DNA of 64,000 nt from Bacteroidota bacterium. GTDB lineage: Bacteria > Bacteroidota > Bacteroidia > UBA4408. Below the pieces are notes generated by a model. It was not told the origin of the DNA, made no database searches, and was given only the letters and a program-made list of their open reading frames with translations. Numbering within the stretch: position 1 is the stretch's first letter; each line of letters starts with the position of its first letter. Position numbers and translations under genes: made by a program. Positions 54,643 through 63,934 of this stretch are shown here, piece after piece. The stretch is taken from NCBI GenBank assembly GCA_016721765.1, contig JADKHO010000001.1:62001-126000 (forward strand). The letters are read 5' to 3'.

Positions 54643-55506
54643 TTATTTTTTTGATTCAGCTAATTTGTAAACTATTTGCTTTACTTCATGTGCCCATTTC
54701 AAATCGCTTTTCGAATTGTCGAAAGTGCTATATGGAATAGGTTTACCAAATATAACAGTAATTGTTTTATTTCGCTGCCGAAACATTTCATCTACTAAAA
54801 AAAACATTTCCAAATTCACCTTTATTCCTAGCTTAGTTCTCCATCTTGCCAGGTTATAAAAGCGATTCGAATTGCGCCCATCCACATATAATGGAACTAT
54901 CATTCGTTGGTGCTTTTTTGCTTTGGTAATAAAACTCTTTTTCCATTCCAAATCTTCAATCTTGCCACTATCTTGTTTTCGTGATACTAATCCTGCAGGA
55001 TAAATAAATATTGCTTGTTCAGAAGCATACGCGGCATCAATATCTTCCAGCATTTGAACTGAATTTTTTCCATGTTTATTAACCCCTACAAAAAGTGGTT
55101 TCAAATTTTTAAGGTTGAGTAAAATATCGTTTACAATAAATTTCACATCGGTTCGAACCCGACCAATCGAATCTAAAATTACCATGGCATCAAATCCGCC
55201 TAAAGGGTGATTAGAAGCAAATACAGCGCCTCCTGAAGCCGGAATATTTTCCATGCCTTGAATCTTAACTGTAACATTAAAGAACTTCACCACGCCGCTC
55301 GAAAATTGGAAGCCATTATCGTTTCGATGCTCGTATAGAAACGTATTTACTTCATCCTGATGGATTATTCGTTTTACATAATTCAACAAAAAATTGGGAA
55401 GGAATTTTGCTAAGCGCGGATTCTTACTTCGTATTAATTCTTCCAAATCAATGGTACGCTTTTCTGCATCATCCTTACTTAATACAGAATGGGATGGAGT
55501 AGTCAT
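54643..55506 (-). CDS. PlsC-like O-acyltransferase (GlsA/OlsA-like)
   Basis: 287 aa. The acyltransferase block I is FASNHPLGGFDAMVILD, an HX5D form as is usual for this aminolipid-linked branch rather than HX4D; FIVNDILLNLKNLKPLFVGVNKHG and IFIYPAGLVSRKQ are blocks II and III. No membrane helix is evident beyond amphipathic segments. It probably adds the second, ester-linked fatty acid to an N-acyl amino acid made by the next gene. A generic lysophosphatidate acyltransferase role is the alternative. Confidence 0.82.
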   Translation of the reverse strand: MTTPSHSVLSKDDAEKRTIDLEELIRSKNPRLAKFLPNFLLNYVKRIIHQDEVNTFLYEHRNDNGFQFSSGVVKFFNVTVKIQGMENIPASGGAVFASNHPLGGFDAMVILDSIGRVRTDVKFIVNDILLNLKNLKPLFVGVNKHGKNSVQMLEDIDAAYASEQAIFIYPAGLVSRKQDSGKIEDLEWKKSFITKAKKHQRMIVPLYVDGRNSNRFYNLARWRTKLGIKVNLEMFFLVDEMFRQRNKTITVIFGKPIPYSTFDNSKSDLKWAHEVKQIVYKLAESKK

Positions 55507-55547
55507 AATTATTTTTGCTTCAATTTAAATGCACAAAAAGTAAATTT

Positions 55548-55555
55548 CAAAAATA
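55548..55555 (-). promoter_or_regulatory. Possible -7 box (TATTTTTG) for the glsA-like/glsB-like genes
   Basis: An exact TAnnTTTG on the minus strand, 41 bp before the acyltransferase start. The nearest -33 candidate (TTTG at 55580-55583, minus strand) is 24 bp away, longer than ideal. Confidence 0.35.
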
Positions 55556-55770
55556 GGAATTCGCATTTTCTATTTTCCTCAAACCTAAAACTTTTTCACT
55601 TCGAAAAGTAGCAGAACCGAATTTGTTTTGCTCAAACGCGAATTACAAACGCTGATTTTTCCTCCCACTTTTTACCCAATCTTATGAAATGCTTATCAAT
55701 AAAGAGATGCAGCTCAAATAGTTTGGAACGAAATGACACCAAAACAGTTAATAACCAAAAAGTTTTGAAC

Positions 55771-55800
55771 AAAAGTGGTAAAAAGTAGTAAAATGTGGTA
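55771..55800 (+). promoter_or_regulatory. Three exact-period 10-bp repeats, probable MraZ operator
   Basis: aaaaGTGGTA, aaaaGTAGTA, aaatGTGGTA stand end to end (55771-55780, 55781-55790, 55791-55800). MraZ of E. coli binds TGGGN repeats separated by 5 bp, also a 10-bp period, upstream of mraZ. A near-consensus -7 box, TAAATTTA, follows about 10 bp on, and mraZ starts 42 bp later. The spacing and position make autoregulation by MraZ very likely. Confidence 0.65.
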
Positions 55801-55841
55801 AAAATTGTTTTAAATTTACCGCTCGAAGCGAAACACCAGCA

Positions 55842-56309
55842 ATGACGAACTACATAGGCGAATTTGAGTGTAAGGTGGATGTGAAAGGAAGGGTTATGAT
55901 GCCGGCCGGGTTGTACAAACAATTTCCGACTGAGTTGCGGGAGAAGTTTGTGATTAACCGAAGTGTTTTTCAAAAGTGTTTGGTGCTTTACCCAATGGAT
56001 GCATGGGAAGAGATAGTGAAGGATTTGAGTAAACTAAATCGATTTAGAAAAGAGAACGACGATTTTATTCGGCAGTATACCAATGGGGCAAGTACAGTGG
56101 AGTTGGATGCCACGAATCGCTTTTTATTGCCGAAGCATTTGGTTGATTTCGCAAAAATTAAAAAAGATATCGTGCTCACATCGAGCTTGAATAAAATAGA
56201 AATCTGGTCGGACAAATTGTATAAGGATGTAATGAAAGGCTACGATCCGGACGCATTTGCACAGCTTGCAGAGAAAGTGATGGGTGGTAATCCTCCGCAA
56301 GAAAATTAA
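55842..56309 (+). CDS. mraZ: Transcriptional regulator MraZ
   Basis: 155 aa, usual length. It opens MTNYIGEFECKVDVKGRVMMPAGLYKQF and repeats the AbrB-like double-psi barrel half with TVELDATNRFLLPKHLVDFAKI, giving the two SpoVT/AbrB-type DNA-binding halves. MraZ represses the division and cell wall operon that it heads. The decamer repeats directly upstream are its probable binding site. The stop is 1 bp before the rsmH start. Confidence 0.97.
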   Translation: MTNYIGEFECKVDVKGRVMMPAGLYKQFPTELREKFVINRSVFQKCLVLYPMDAWEEIVKDLSKLNRFRKENDDFIRQYTNGASTVELDATNRFLLPKHLVDFAKIKKDIVLTSSLNKIEIWSDKLYKDVMKGYDPDAFAQLAEKVMGGNPPQEN

Positions 56310-56310
56310 G

Positions 56311-57207
56311 ATGATGTACCACCAACCCGTTCTTTTAAATGAATGTATTGAAGGATTGCAGATTGACCCAAGTGGCACTTACGTAGATGTAACCTACGGT
56401 GGTGGCGGGCATTCGAAAGAGATTCTAAAGCACCTTACAAGTGGGAAACTGATTGCTTTTGATCAGGACGAGGATGCTGAAAAAAATAAAATGGAGGAGG
56501 GCAAATTAATTTTTGTGCGTCAAAATTTTAAGTATCTCAAAAACTACCTGCGCTTGCACAAAGCAATTCCGGTGAACGGGATCTTGGCAGACTTAGGCGT
56601 TTCGAGCCATCAGTTTGATACTGCAGCTCGGGGATTCTCGACACGATTTGAAGCAGAATTGGACATGCGGATGGATAGAAACAATCAGAAAACTGCCAAG
56701 CTGGTTTTGAATGAATATTCGGAAGCGCAATTGAAAGAGGTATTTAAAGTGTATGGTGAAATACCCAATGCTGCAAAATTGGCCTATCGCATTTTTCATC
56801 AACGTAAGGAAAAAGCGATACAAACAGTAAGTGAATTAAAGGAGGCCATTGCACCATTAATCACCAGAGGGAAAGAAAATCAATACTTGGCTCAACTTTT
56901 TCAAGCCTTGCGCATTGAGGTAAATGATGAGCTACAGGTGTTGAAAGAACTGCTAATACAAAGTGAAGAAGTTTTAGCACAGGGGGGCAGACTGGTGGTA
57001 ATTTCTTATCACTCACTTGAGGATCGATTGGTGAAACACTTTATGCGCAAAGGAAAATTTGAAGGCGAGATTGAGAAAGATTTTTTTGGAAACACGTTTA
57101 CCCCTTTTGAATCAATAACAAAAAAGCCCATAGTTCCGGGTTTGGAAGAGATGGAACAAAACCCAAGGTCGCGCAGCGCCAAACTAAGAATAGCTGAAAA
57201 AAAATAA
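56311..57207 (+). CDS. rsmH: 16S rRNA (cytosine1402-N4)-methyltransferase RsmH (MraW)
   Basis: 298 aa from ATG 56311 (MMYHQPVLLNE), 1 bp after the mraZ stop; an upstream in-frame GTG inside mraZ is unlikely. The SAM-binding loop is VDVTYGGGGHSKEIL, and ILADLGVSSHQFDTAARGFS and VISYHSLEDRLVKHF are RsmH signatures. It methylates C1402 of 16S rRNA. Second gene of the dcw operon. Confidence 0.97.
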   Translation: MMYHQPVLLNECIEGLQIDPSGTYVDVTYGGGGHSKEILKHLTSGKLIAFDQDEDAEKNKMEEGKLIFVRQNFKYLKNYLRLHKAIPVNGILADLGVSSHQFDTAARGFSTRFEAELDMRMDRNNQKTAKLVLNEYSEAQLKEVFKVYGEIPNAAKLAYRIFHQRKEKAIQTVSELKEAIAPLITRGKENQYLAQLFQALRIEVNDELQVLKELLIQSEEVLAQGGRLVVISYHSLEDRLVKHFMRKGKFEGEIEKDFFGNTFTPFESITKKPIVPGLEEMEQNPRSRSAKLRIAEKK

Positions 57208-57228
57208 AAACGCTGATTTATTTAATTA

Positions 57229-57699
57229 ATGGAAGAAACTAAGGAGACAAAAATTTTAGAGGAAGTTAAAAAAGATGAGAACACTGCGTCATCTGCGTCT
57301 CCGACTCCCAAAAAATCAGCTAAAAAAGACCGTGCGGTAATTGATGTAATAAATGGAAATTTTCTTACCAATGAAAGTGCGGTTAAGCAAATACCGTTCA
57401 TACTGTTTTTGGTTTTAGTAGCCATAGTCTATATCTCCAATACCTATTACGCTGAAAAAATTATGCGCAAAACCAATACTGTTAACAGTGAAATAAAGGA
57501 ATTGCGATCCGAATACATTACTTCTAAATCCGACCTGATGTTTATCAGTAAGCAATCGGAAGTTGCACGTGCAGCTGAGGTGATGAAAATTGGAATTAAA
57601 GAATCGGTGGTTGCACCTAAAAAAATAGTTATTGAAAAAGGAGAAGCAGCAAAATCAAATGCTTCTGAAACGTCATCCACCTTAGCCAGCACAAAATAA
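57229..57699 (+). CDS. ftsL: FtsL-like cell division protein
   Basis: 156 aa. A charged N-terminal cytoplasmic region of ~55 residues, one membrane helix (about 63-80, IPFILFLVLVAIVYIS), then a predicted coiled coil (RKTNTVNSEIKELRSEYITSKSDLMFISKQSEVARAAEVMKIG broken here only by position, residues 84-126). The single helix plus coiled coil, and the position between rsmH and ftsI, identify the FtsL role: it forms FtsQLB and holds FtsI and FtsW. Primary sequence similarity to classical FtsL is low. Confidence 0.8.
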   Translation: MEETKETKILEEVKKDENTASSASPTPKKSAKKDRAVIDVINGNFLTNESAVKQIPFILFLVLVAIVYISNTYYAEKIMRKTNTVNSEIKELRSEYITSKSDLMFISKQSEVARAAEVMKIGIKESVVAPKKIVIEKGEAAKSNASETSSTLASTK

Positions 57700-57701
57700 A
57701 C

Positions 57702-59810
57702 TTGGAAACAAAAAAAGACATATTGTGGAGAGTATATCTCGTATATCTATTGATGTGCGTATTTGCCCTTTTCATAGTTGCGCGGATTGTAAAAATTCAG
57801 TTTGTTGAAGGACGGGAGTGGAAAGAAAAAGCACAAAAACTCACCACAACTTATTTTAATATAGAAGCAGCGAGAGGTAATGTTTTTAGCAACGATGGAA
57901 GTTTGCTTGCCACCTCTGTTCCCATTTATGAAATACGCATGGATGTTTGCGCGGGGCCTATTACCAGCAAACTCTTCAATAAAAATGTTGATTCTTTAGC
58001 CTTGTGTTTATCCAATTTATTTAAAGATAAATCTGCAAAAGACTACAAACGCATTTTGGTTCGTGCCCGTAAACAAAAGGAGCGTTACCTCTTTCTTCAA
58101 AAAGGAGTGAGCTATTCCGATGTAAAAACCTTGCGCACTTTCCCACTTTTTAAAATGGGAAAATACAAAGGCGGCTTAATGTGTATACAAAACAACCGTC
58201 GTGAAATGCCCTTTCGTGAGCTCGCTGCCCGCACTTTAGGTTATCAAAGAGAAGGCATAAAACCAGTAGGAATAGAAGGCTCTTTCAACAATTATTTAAA
58301 AGGCGTGAGTGGCAAGCGCTTAATGCAAAAAATATCAGGAAACAATTGGGCACCGGTGCACAAGGAGGATGATATAGAAGCCACAGACGGAAGTGATATT
58401 TATACCACAATTGATGTGAACATACAAGATGTGGCGCATAGTGCATTATTGACGCAGCTAAAAAAACAACAAGCAGATCACGGATGTGCAGCACTGATGG
58501 AAGTTGCTACAGGAGAAATTAGAGCCATTGTGAATCTTAAAAAAGTTGACTCTACAAATTATGTTGAGAGCTATAATTATGTAATTGGTGAAAGCACTGA
58601 TCCTGGTTCTACCTTTAAACTGGCATCGCTAATTGCCGCAATGGAAGATGGATATACGGATTTGGATGAAATGGTGGATACTGAAGATGGTGATGTGGTT
58701 TTTTATGATCACCACATTCGCGATTCGCATGAAGGAGGGTATGGAAAAATTACTTTGCAACAAGTGTTTGAAAAATCATCGAATGTTGGAATAGCCAAAG
58801 TTATTTTCAAATACTATCAAAAGAACCCACAAAAATTTATCGACCGCTTGTATAAAATGGGTTTGAATACACCGTTGAATTTGGATATCACCGGTGAAGG
58901 ACTTCCTTATATTAAAAACACAAAAGACAAGACCTGGAGTCCGGTAACATTGCCTGTAATGGCAACAGGATATGAATCACGCATGACTCCCTTGCAAATT
59001 CTTACCTTTTATAATGCGGTTGCAAATAATGGCAAAATGGTGAAGCCCATTTTTGTAAAAGAAATTCGCAAAAGAGGTGAACTGGTAAAGTCTTTCCAGA
59101 CTAATGTGATTAACCCTTCCATCTGTTCAAGAGAAACTATTCGCAAAGCAAAAATAATGTTGGAGGGAGTAGTTGAAAGAGGCACAGCCACCAACTTGAA
59201 AACAGCCGATTACAAGATCGCAGCAAAAACCGGAACAGCTCAAATATACAATAAGGCCTATGGTTATAAATATCAAGGTAAAGTGAGCTATCAAGCCTCT
59301 TTGGTGGGATACTTTCCGGCAGCAAACCCAAAATACACTTGCATAGTGGTGGTGAATGCTCCAACTCAAAAAGTATACTATGGGAATGATGTTGCAGGTC
59401 CTGTTTTCAGGGAGATTGCAGATAAAGTGTATGCCACCAGCACAGAAATTCACAAAGAACTTCAAGCAGATACAAGCCGCACATTAAAGACCCCATTGGC
59501 AAAAACAGCTAACAAGAGTGATTTAGAAATTGCCGCAAAAAAATTAGGAATAAAAGAAAAAGATAATTCAGGAAACGCTGAGTGGGTTGCCTCCTCAAGC
59601 GATAGTAGAGGGTTAAATTTTTCGCGTAAAACAACGGTTAAAACCGGTGTACCAAATGTACTGGGCATGGGCTTAAAAGATGCCATTTATTTACTCGAAA
59701 ACAGTGGAGCATCTGTACGCATAAATGGAAGGGGAACTGTTGTAAAACAGGTACCGGAAGCAGGAAGCAAAATCATAAAAGGAACACACGTTTATATCGA
59801 ATTATCGTAA
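57702..59810 (+). CDS. ftsI: Division transpeptidase FtsI (PBP3) with a PASTA domain
   Basis: 702 aa, starting at a TTG 2 bp after the ftsL stop. One N-terminal membrane helix (about 10-29), a dimerisation domain, and a transpeptidase domain with catalytic S303 (STFK, 303-306), SxN (S359, N361) and KTGT (509-512). The last ~55 residues form a PASTA domain (GVPNVLGMGLKDAIYLLENSG). It cross-links septal peptidoglycan. The PASTA domain is normal for the Bacteroidota enzyme and absent from E. coli FtsI. Its stop overlaps the murE start by 1 bp. Confidence 0.96.
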   Translation: METKKDILWRVYLVYLLMCVFALFIVARIVKIQFVEGREWKEKAQKLTTTYFNIEAARGNVFSNDGSLLATSVPIYEIRMDVCAGPITSKLFNKNVDSLALCLSNLFKDKSAKDYKRILVRARKQKERYLFLQKGVSYSDVKTLRTFPLFKMGKYKGGLMCIQNNRREMPFRELAARTLGYQREGIKPVGIEGSFNNYLKGVSGKRLMQKISGNNWAPVHKEDDIEATDGSDIYTTIDVNIQDVAHSALLTQLKKQQADHGCAALMEVATGEIRAIVNLKKVDSTNYVESYNYVIGESTDPGSTFKLASLIAAMEDGYTDLDEMVDTEDGDVVFYDHHIRDSHEGGYGKITLQQVFEKSSNVGIAKVIFKYYQKNPQKFIDRLYKMGLNTPLNLDITGEGLPYIKNTKDKTWSPVTLPVMATGYESRMTPLQILTFYNAVANNGKMVKPIFVKEIRKRGELVKSFQTNVINPSICSRETIRKAKIMLEGVVERGTATNLKTADYKIAAKTGTAQIYNKAYGYKYQGKVSYQASLVGYFPAANPKYTCIVVVNAPTQKVYYGNDVAGPVFREIADKVYATSTEIHKELQADTSRTLKTPLAKTANKSDLEIAAKKLGIKEKDNSGNAEWVASSSDSRGLNFSRKTTVKTGVPNVLGMGLKDAIYLLENSGASVRINGRGTVVKQVPEAGSKIIKGTHVYIELS

Positions 59811-61270
59811 TGAAATTATTGCGCGACATACTTTACAAAACCCGAATTGAGGAGGTAATTGGTAGCACGAATGTGGCTATTGAGTCGATTTGCTTTGATT
59901 CACGTAAGGCCGATACATTTGCACTTTTTGTTGCCATTAAAGGCGAGGTTGTGGATGGTCACAATTTTATTTCCACTGCAATAGAAAAAGGTGCCATTGC
60001 GATAATTTGTGAAGTACTTCCCAAACTATGTGACGATAAAATTACCTATATCAAAGTTAAAGACAGCAGTGAGGCGCTTGCCATTGCTGCGGCTAACTTT
60101 TATGAGCATCCTTCTGAAAAATTAAAACTTGTAGGTGTAACCGGCACAAATGGAAAAACAACCTCTGTAACGCTGCTCTACAATTTATTTAAACTGCTTG
60201 GCTACAAAACAGGAATGTTGAGTACAGTAAGCAATTATATTGATGGGGAACAATTGCCTGCCACGCACACCACACCGGATGCACTTCAATTAAATGCTTT
60301 GCTTCAAAAAATGGTGGAGAAAGGCTGCACACATTGTTTTATGGAAGTTAGTTCACATGCAGTAGTACAGCATCGAATTACTGCACTTGAGTTTACCGGA
60401 GCAGCTTTTACAAATATCACGCACGATCATTTAGATTATCATAAAACCTTCGACAAATATATCCAAGCTAAAAAGGGGTTTTTTGATATGCTCTCTCCCA
60501 ATGCATTTGCACTGGTAAATAAAGACGATAAAAATGGAGAAGTGATGTTGCAAAACACACGTGCTCACCGCAAAACATACGCACTTAATTCGCTAGCAGA
60601 CTTTAAATGTAAAATAGTTGAAAATCAGTTCTCAGGTTTAATTCTTACAGTTGATGGAAAAGAATTTTACTCCAAACTTATTGGAAGTTTTAATGCTTAC
60701 AATTTACTGCTTGCTTACAGTATTGGAGTGTTGCTTAAAGAAGACTCCACAAATGTACTCACAGCGCTTAGCACATTAAGCGCTGTTGAAGGAAGGTTTG
60801 AATATATCCGTTCGCACAGCAAAGTTACCGGCATAGTTGATTATGCACACACTCCGGATGCTTTAAAAAATGTCTTAAACACCATTCAAGATATCCGTAC
60901 CGGAAATGAAAAAGTAATTACGTTGGTAGGTTGCGGTGGAGATAGAGACGCTTTGAAAAGACCAATAATGGCGCGTATCGCCTGCGAACTTAGTGACCGT
61001 GTAATACTTACAAGCGATAATCCGAGATCGGAAGATCCGGATGAGATTTTGAGTCAAATGAAAAAAGGAGTTCAGCCTCCTTACAATAAAAAAACCTTGT
61101 CGATAGTAGACCGCAGAGAAGCGATAAAAACTGCCTGCTCCTTAGCACAACCCGGCGACATCATATTGGTGGCCGGTAAAGGACACGAAAAATACCAAGA
61201 AATAAAAGGAGTAAAATATCCATTTGATGACATGGAAGAATTGAAGAGTTCATTTGAATTATTGAGTTAA
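59810..61270 (+). CDS. murE: UDP-N-acetylmuramoyl-tripeptide synthetase MurE
   Basis: 486 aa. ATP loop GTNGKTT (112-118), and the third-residue selector DNPRSEDP (403-410), whose Arg binds meso-diaminopimelate, so this enzyme should add meso-DAP. HTTPDALQL and ITHDHLDYH are further Mur signatures. The start overlaps the ftsI stop by one base (TAATG), which suggests translational coupling. Confidence 0.97.
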   Translation: MKLLRDILYKTRIEEVIGSTNVAIESICFDSRKADTFALFVAIKGEVVDGHNFISTAIEKGAIAIICEVLPKLCDDKITYIKVKDSSEALAIAAANFYEHPSEKLKLVGVTGTNGKTTSVTLLYNLFKLLGYKTGMLSTVSNYIDGEQLPATHTTPDALQLNALLQKMVEKGCTHCFMEVSSHAVVQHRITALEFTGAAFTNITHDHLDYHKTFDKYIQAKKGFFDMLSPNAFALVNKDDKNGEVMLQNTRAHRKTYALNSLADFKCKIVENQFSGLILTVDGKEFYSKLIGSFNAYNLLLAYSIGVLLKEDSTNVLTALSTLSAVEGRFEYIRSHSKVTGIVDYAHTPDALKNVLNTIQDIRTGNEKVITLVGCGGDRDALKRPIMARIACELSDRVILTSDNPRSEDPDEILSQMKKGVQPPYNKKTLSIVDRREAIKTACSLAQPGDIILVAGKGHEKYQEIKGVKYPFDDMEELKSSFELLS

Positions 61271-61294
61271 AAACGAATAAAGAAAAACCACAAA

Positions 61295-62551
61295 ATGCTT
61301 TATTACCTTTTTGATTATTTGCACAAACACTTTGATTTGCCCGGTTCCGGTGTATTTCAATACATCTCCTTTCGAGCAGCGATGGCAATTATAACGTCAT
61401 TACTTATTTCGCTGATTTTCGGAAAAAGAATTATCGAATACATCCGCAAAAAACAAGTGGGAGAAACCATTCGAAACTTAGGTTTGGAAGGACAAAATCA
61501 AAAGCAAGGAACACCCACAATGGGAGGGCTAATCATCATTGCGGCCATCCTCATTCCCACTTTACTGTTTGCTAAACTGCACAATGTATACATCATACTG
61601 ATGTTGTGCACTACCATTTGGCTTGGAACAATTGGCTTTTTAGATGACTACATCAAAGTTTTCAAAAAAGACAAAGAAGGTTTAAAAGGTATGTTCAAAA
61701 TAATTGGTCAAGTAGGACTGGGCTTAATTGTTGGCTTCACTTTGTATTTCAACAAAAATGTGGTGATTAAAGAAAAAGTATACAATGCACAGGAAGTAGT
61801 GATGGAGAACGATATGTTTTCACATGATTTAAATGCAAGCAATTTACCACATTATGCCAATTCAGCCACAAAGTCATTAAAAACAACTATTCCATTCGTA
61901 AAGAATAATGAATTTGATTATTCCAATCTCATCTCCTTTATGGGAGAAGGGTATCAAAAATGGGCTTGGTTGATTTTTGTTCCCATAGTTATTTTAATTA
62001 TCACCTCTGTAAGTAACGGAGCCAATTTAACCGATGGATTAGATGGACTTGCCACCGGTACATCAGCGATAATTGGTGCTACACTTTTGATTTTCGCCTA
62101 TGTGTCGGGTAACATGATTTTCGCGAATTACTTGAACATTATGTATATCCCTAATACAGGAGAGTTGGTAATTTTTATGGGAGCATTTATTGGAGCATGT
62201 GTTGGATTTATGTGGTACAACTCCTTCCCTGCGCAAGTATTTATGGGCGATACAGGAAGCTTAACACTCGGAGGTATAGTTGCTGTATTTGCATTAGCCA
62301 TTCGAAAAGAATTACTCATTCCAATTTTATGTGGAATCTTTTTAGTTGAAAATCTCTCGGTAGTACTTCAAGTAGGGTATTTCAAATACACGAAGAAAAA
62401 ATTTGGTGAAGGGCGTCGCATATTTAAAATGGCACCGCTTCATCATCATTATCAAAAGCTTGGGTTTCATGAATCAAAAATTGTAACCCGCTTTTGGATT
62501 GTGGGTGTGATGTTAGCCATCATGACTTTCGTTACGCTAAAACTTCGTTAA
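61295..62551 (+). CDS. mraY: Phospho-N-acetylmuramoyl-pentapeptide transferase
   Basis: 418 aa, ten membrane helices expected. Signatures are GTPTMGGLIIIAAI near residue 70, FLDDYIKV with the acidic pair (about 116-123), NLTDGLDGLATGTS and LHHHYQKLGFHESKIV. Longer than E. coli MraY (360) by an extra periplasmic loop of ~60 residues around 170-215, which is usual in Bacteroidota. It makes lipid I. Confidence 0.97.
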   Translation: MLYYLFDYLHKHFDLPGSGVFQYISFRAAMAIITSLLISLIFGKRIIEYIRKKQVGETIRNLGLEGQNQKQGTPTMGGLIIIAAILIPTLLFAKLHNVYIILMLCTTIWLGTIGFLDDYIKVFKKDKEGLKGMFKIIGQVGLGLIVGFTLYFNKNVVIKEKVYNAQEVVMENDMFSHDLNASNLPHYANSATKSLKTTIPFVKNNEFDYSNLISFMGEGYQKWAWLIFVPIVILIITSVSNGANLTDGLDGLATGTSAIIGATLLIFAYVSGNMIFANYLNIMYIPNTGELVIFMGAFIGACVGFMWYNSFPAQVFMGDTGSLTLGGIVAVFALAIRKELLIPILCGIFLVENLSVVLQVGYFKYTKKKFGEGRRIFKMAPLHHHYQKLGFHESKIVTRFWIVGVMLAIMTFVTLKLR

Positions 62552-62555
62552 AATA

Positions 62556-63914
62556 ATGAGCACAAAAAATACAAATTCTTTAAAACGACTAGTTATTCTT
62601 GGCGGTGGCGAGAGCGGTGTTGGCACTGCTATACTCGGGTTACAGAAAGGTTATGATGTATTTGTTTCCGACAAAGGAGGGATACGCGAAAAATACAAAA
62701 AGGAGTTGGAGAAACATCATATTGCCTATGAAGAAAACCAACACACTTCCAAGAAAATAATGAATGCCGATGAAGTGGTAAAAAGTCCTGGTATTCCCGA
62801 TAAAAGTGAACTAGTGCAAGCACTTTTAAAAAAGAAAATTCCTGTGATTTCGGAAATCGAATTTGCAGCACGTCATACCAATGCTACACTCATTGGAATT
62901 ACCGGAACAAATGGAAAAACCACAACTACTTTGCTCACCTATCACATTTTATCAAAAGCCGGACTAAATGTTGGCCTAGCCGGAAATGTGGGAAAGAGTT
63001 TTGCGATGCAAGTAGCACAAAATTCGTTCGACTATTATGTACTAGAACTAAGCAGTTTTCAATTAGATGGCATGTTTAAAACACGTATCAATTTGGCGGT
63101 ATTATTAAACATTACACCGGATCATCTTGATCGCTATGAATACGAATTGCAAAACTATGTGGATTCAAAATTTAGAATTAGCCAAAATCAACTCAATCAA
63201 GATGTCTTTATTTATTGCAAAGACGATGAAATAACACAATCTCAAATCGCCACCAAAAAAATTGCCGCGCAACTCATTCCGATTTCCATTCACGAAAAAG
63301 TGGAGCATGGCGGCTATTTAAATGAAACCGAATTAATCCTGGATATAAACAATAAACCCTTCTCTATGTCAATACACAGTTTAGCCTTACAAGGCAAGCA
63401 CAACATTTACAACTCTATGGCCGCAGGCATAATTGCCAAAGTGCTTGACATTCGCAATGAGGTTGTTCGCGACAGTCTGTCTGACTTCGAGAACATCGAA
63501 CACCGATTAGAGTTTGTAACCAAGGTGCACGGCATCGAGTTTATTAACGACAGTAAAGCAACCAATGTAAACTCTACTTGGTATGCTTTGGAAAGCATGA
63601 CTAATCCTACAGTATGGATTGTTGGAGGTGTAGATAAAGGCAATGATTATTCGATGCTTAGAGAGTTAGTAAAAGACAAAGTAAAAGCGATTGTTTGCTT
63701 AGGCAAGGAGAACGAAAAAATTCACAATGCTTTCGCAGATATCGTGGAAATAATTGTGGATGCACATTCATCGGAAGAAGCAGTTAAACGTTCTTATAAA
63801 TTGGCCAAAAAAGGCGACACTGTTTTGCTTTCACCGGCCTGCAGCAGTTTCGATTTATTTGAAAATTATGAGGATAGGGGAAGGCAGTTTAAAAGAGACG
63901 TAAAATCATTATAA
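62556..63914 (+). CDS. murD: UDP-N-acetylmuramoylalanine--D-glutamate ligase
   Basis: 452 aa. N-terminal Rossmann start VILGGGESGVGTA, the ATP loop GTNGKTTTT, LELSSFQLDG, NITPDHLDRY and SPACSSFDLFENYEDRG are MurD signatures. It adds D-Glu to UDP-MurNAc-L-Ala. Four bases separate it from mraY. Confidence 0.97.
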   Translation: MSTKNTNSLKRLVILGGGESGVGTAILGLQKGYDVFVSDKGGIREKYKKELEKHHIAYEENQHTSKKIMNADEVVKSPGIPDKSELVQALLKKKIPVISEIEFAARHTNATLIGITGTNGKTTTTLLTYHILSKAGLNVGLAGNVGKSFAMQVAQNSFDYYVLELSSFQLDGMFKTRINLAVLLNITPDHLDRYEYELQNYVDSKFRISQNQLNQDVFIYCKDDEITQSQIATKKIAAQLIPISIHEKVEHGGYLNETELILDINNKPFSMSIHSLALQGKHNIYNSMAAGIIAKVLDIRNEVVRDSLSDFENIEHRLEFVTKVHGIEFINDSKATNVNSTWYALESMTNPTVWIVGGVDKGNDYSMLRELVKDKVKAIVCLGKENEKIHNAFADIVEIIVDAHSSEEAVKRSYKLAKKGDTVLLSPACSSFDLFENYEDRGRQFKRDVKSL

Positions 63915-63934
63915 AATCAACCAAATATTAAATT

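Larger units (their letters stand above)
55507..55841. other. 335-bp divergent regulatory region between the aminolipid genes and mraZ
   Basis: No gene. It contains the MraZ-type decamer repeats (55771-55800), a possible minus-strand -7 box TATTTTTG (55548-55555) for the acyltransferase genes, and an inverted GTGGGAGG-like site near 55660-55680. Confidence 0.7.

Noticed and set aside
55632..55973. Minus-strand 113-codon open frame overlapping the mraZ start and operator
   Set aside because: It covers the regulatory repeats and the antisense of mraZ, and its composition is that of a shadow frame.
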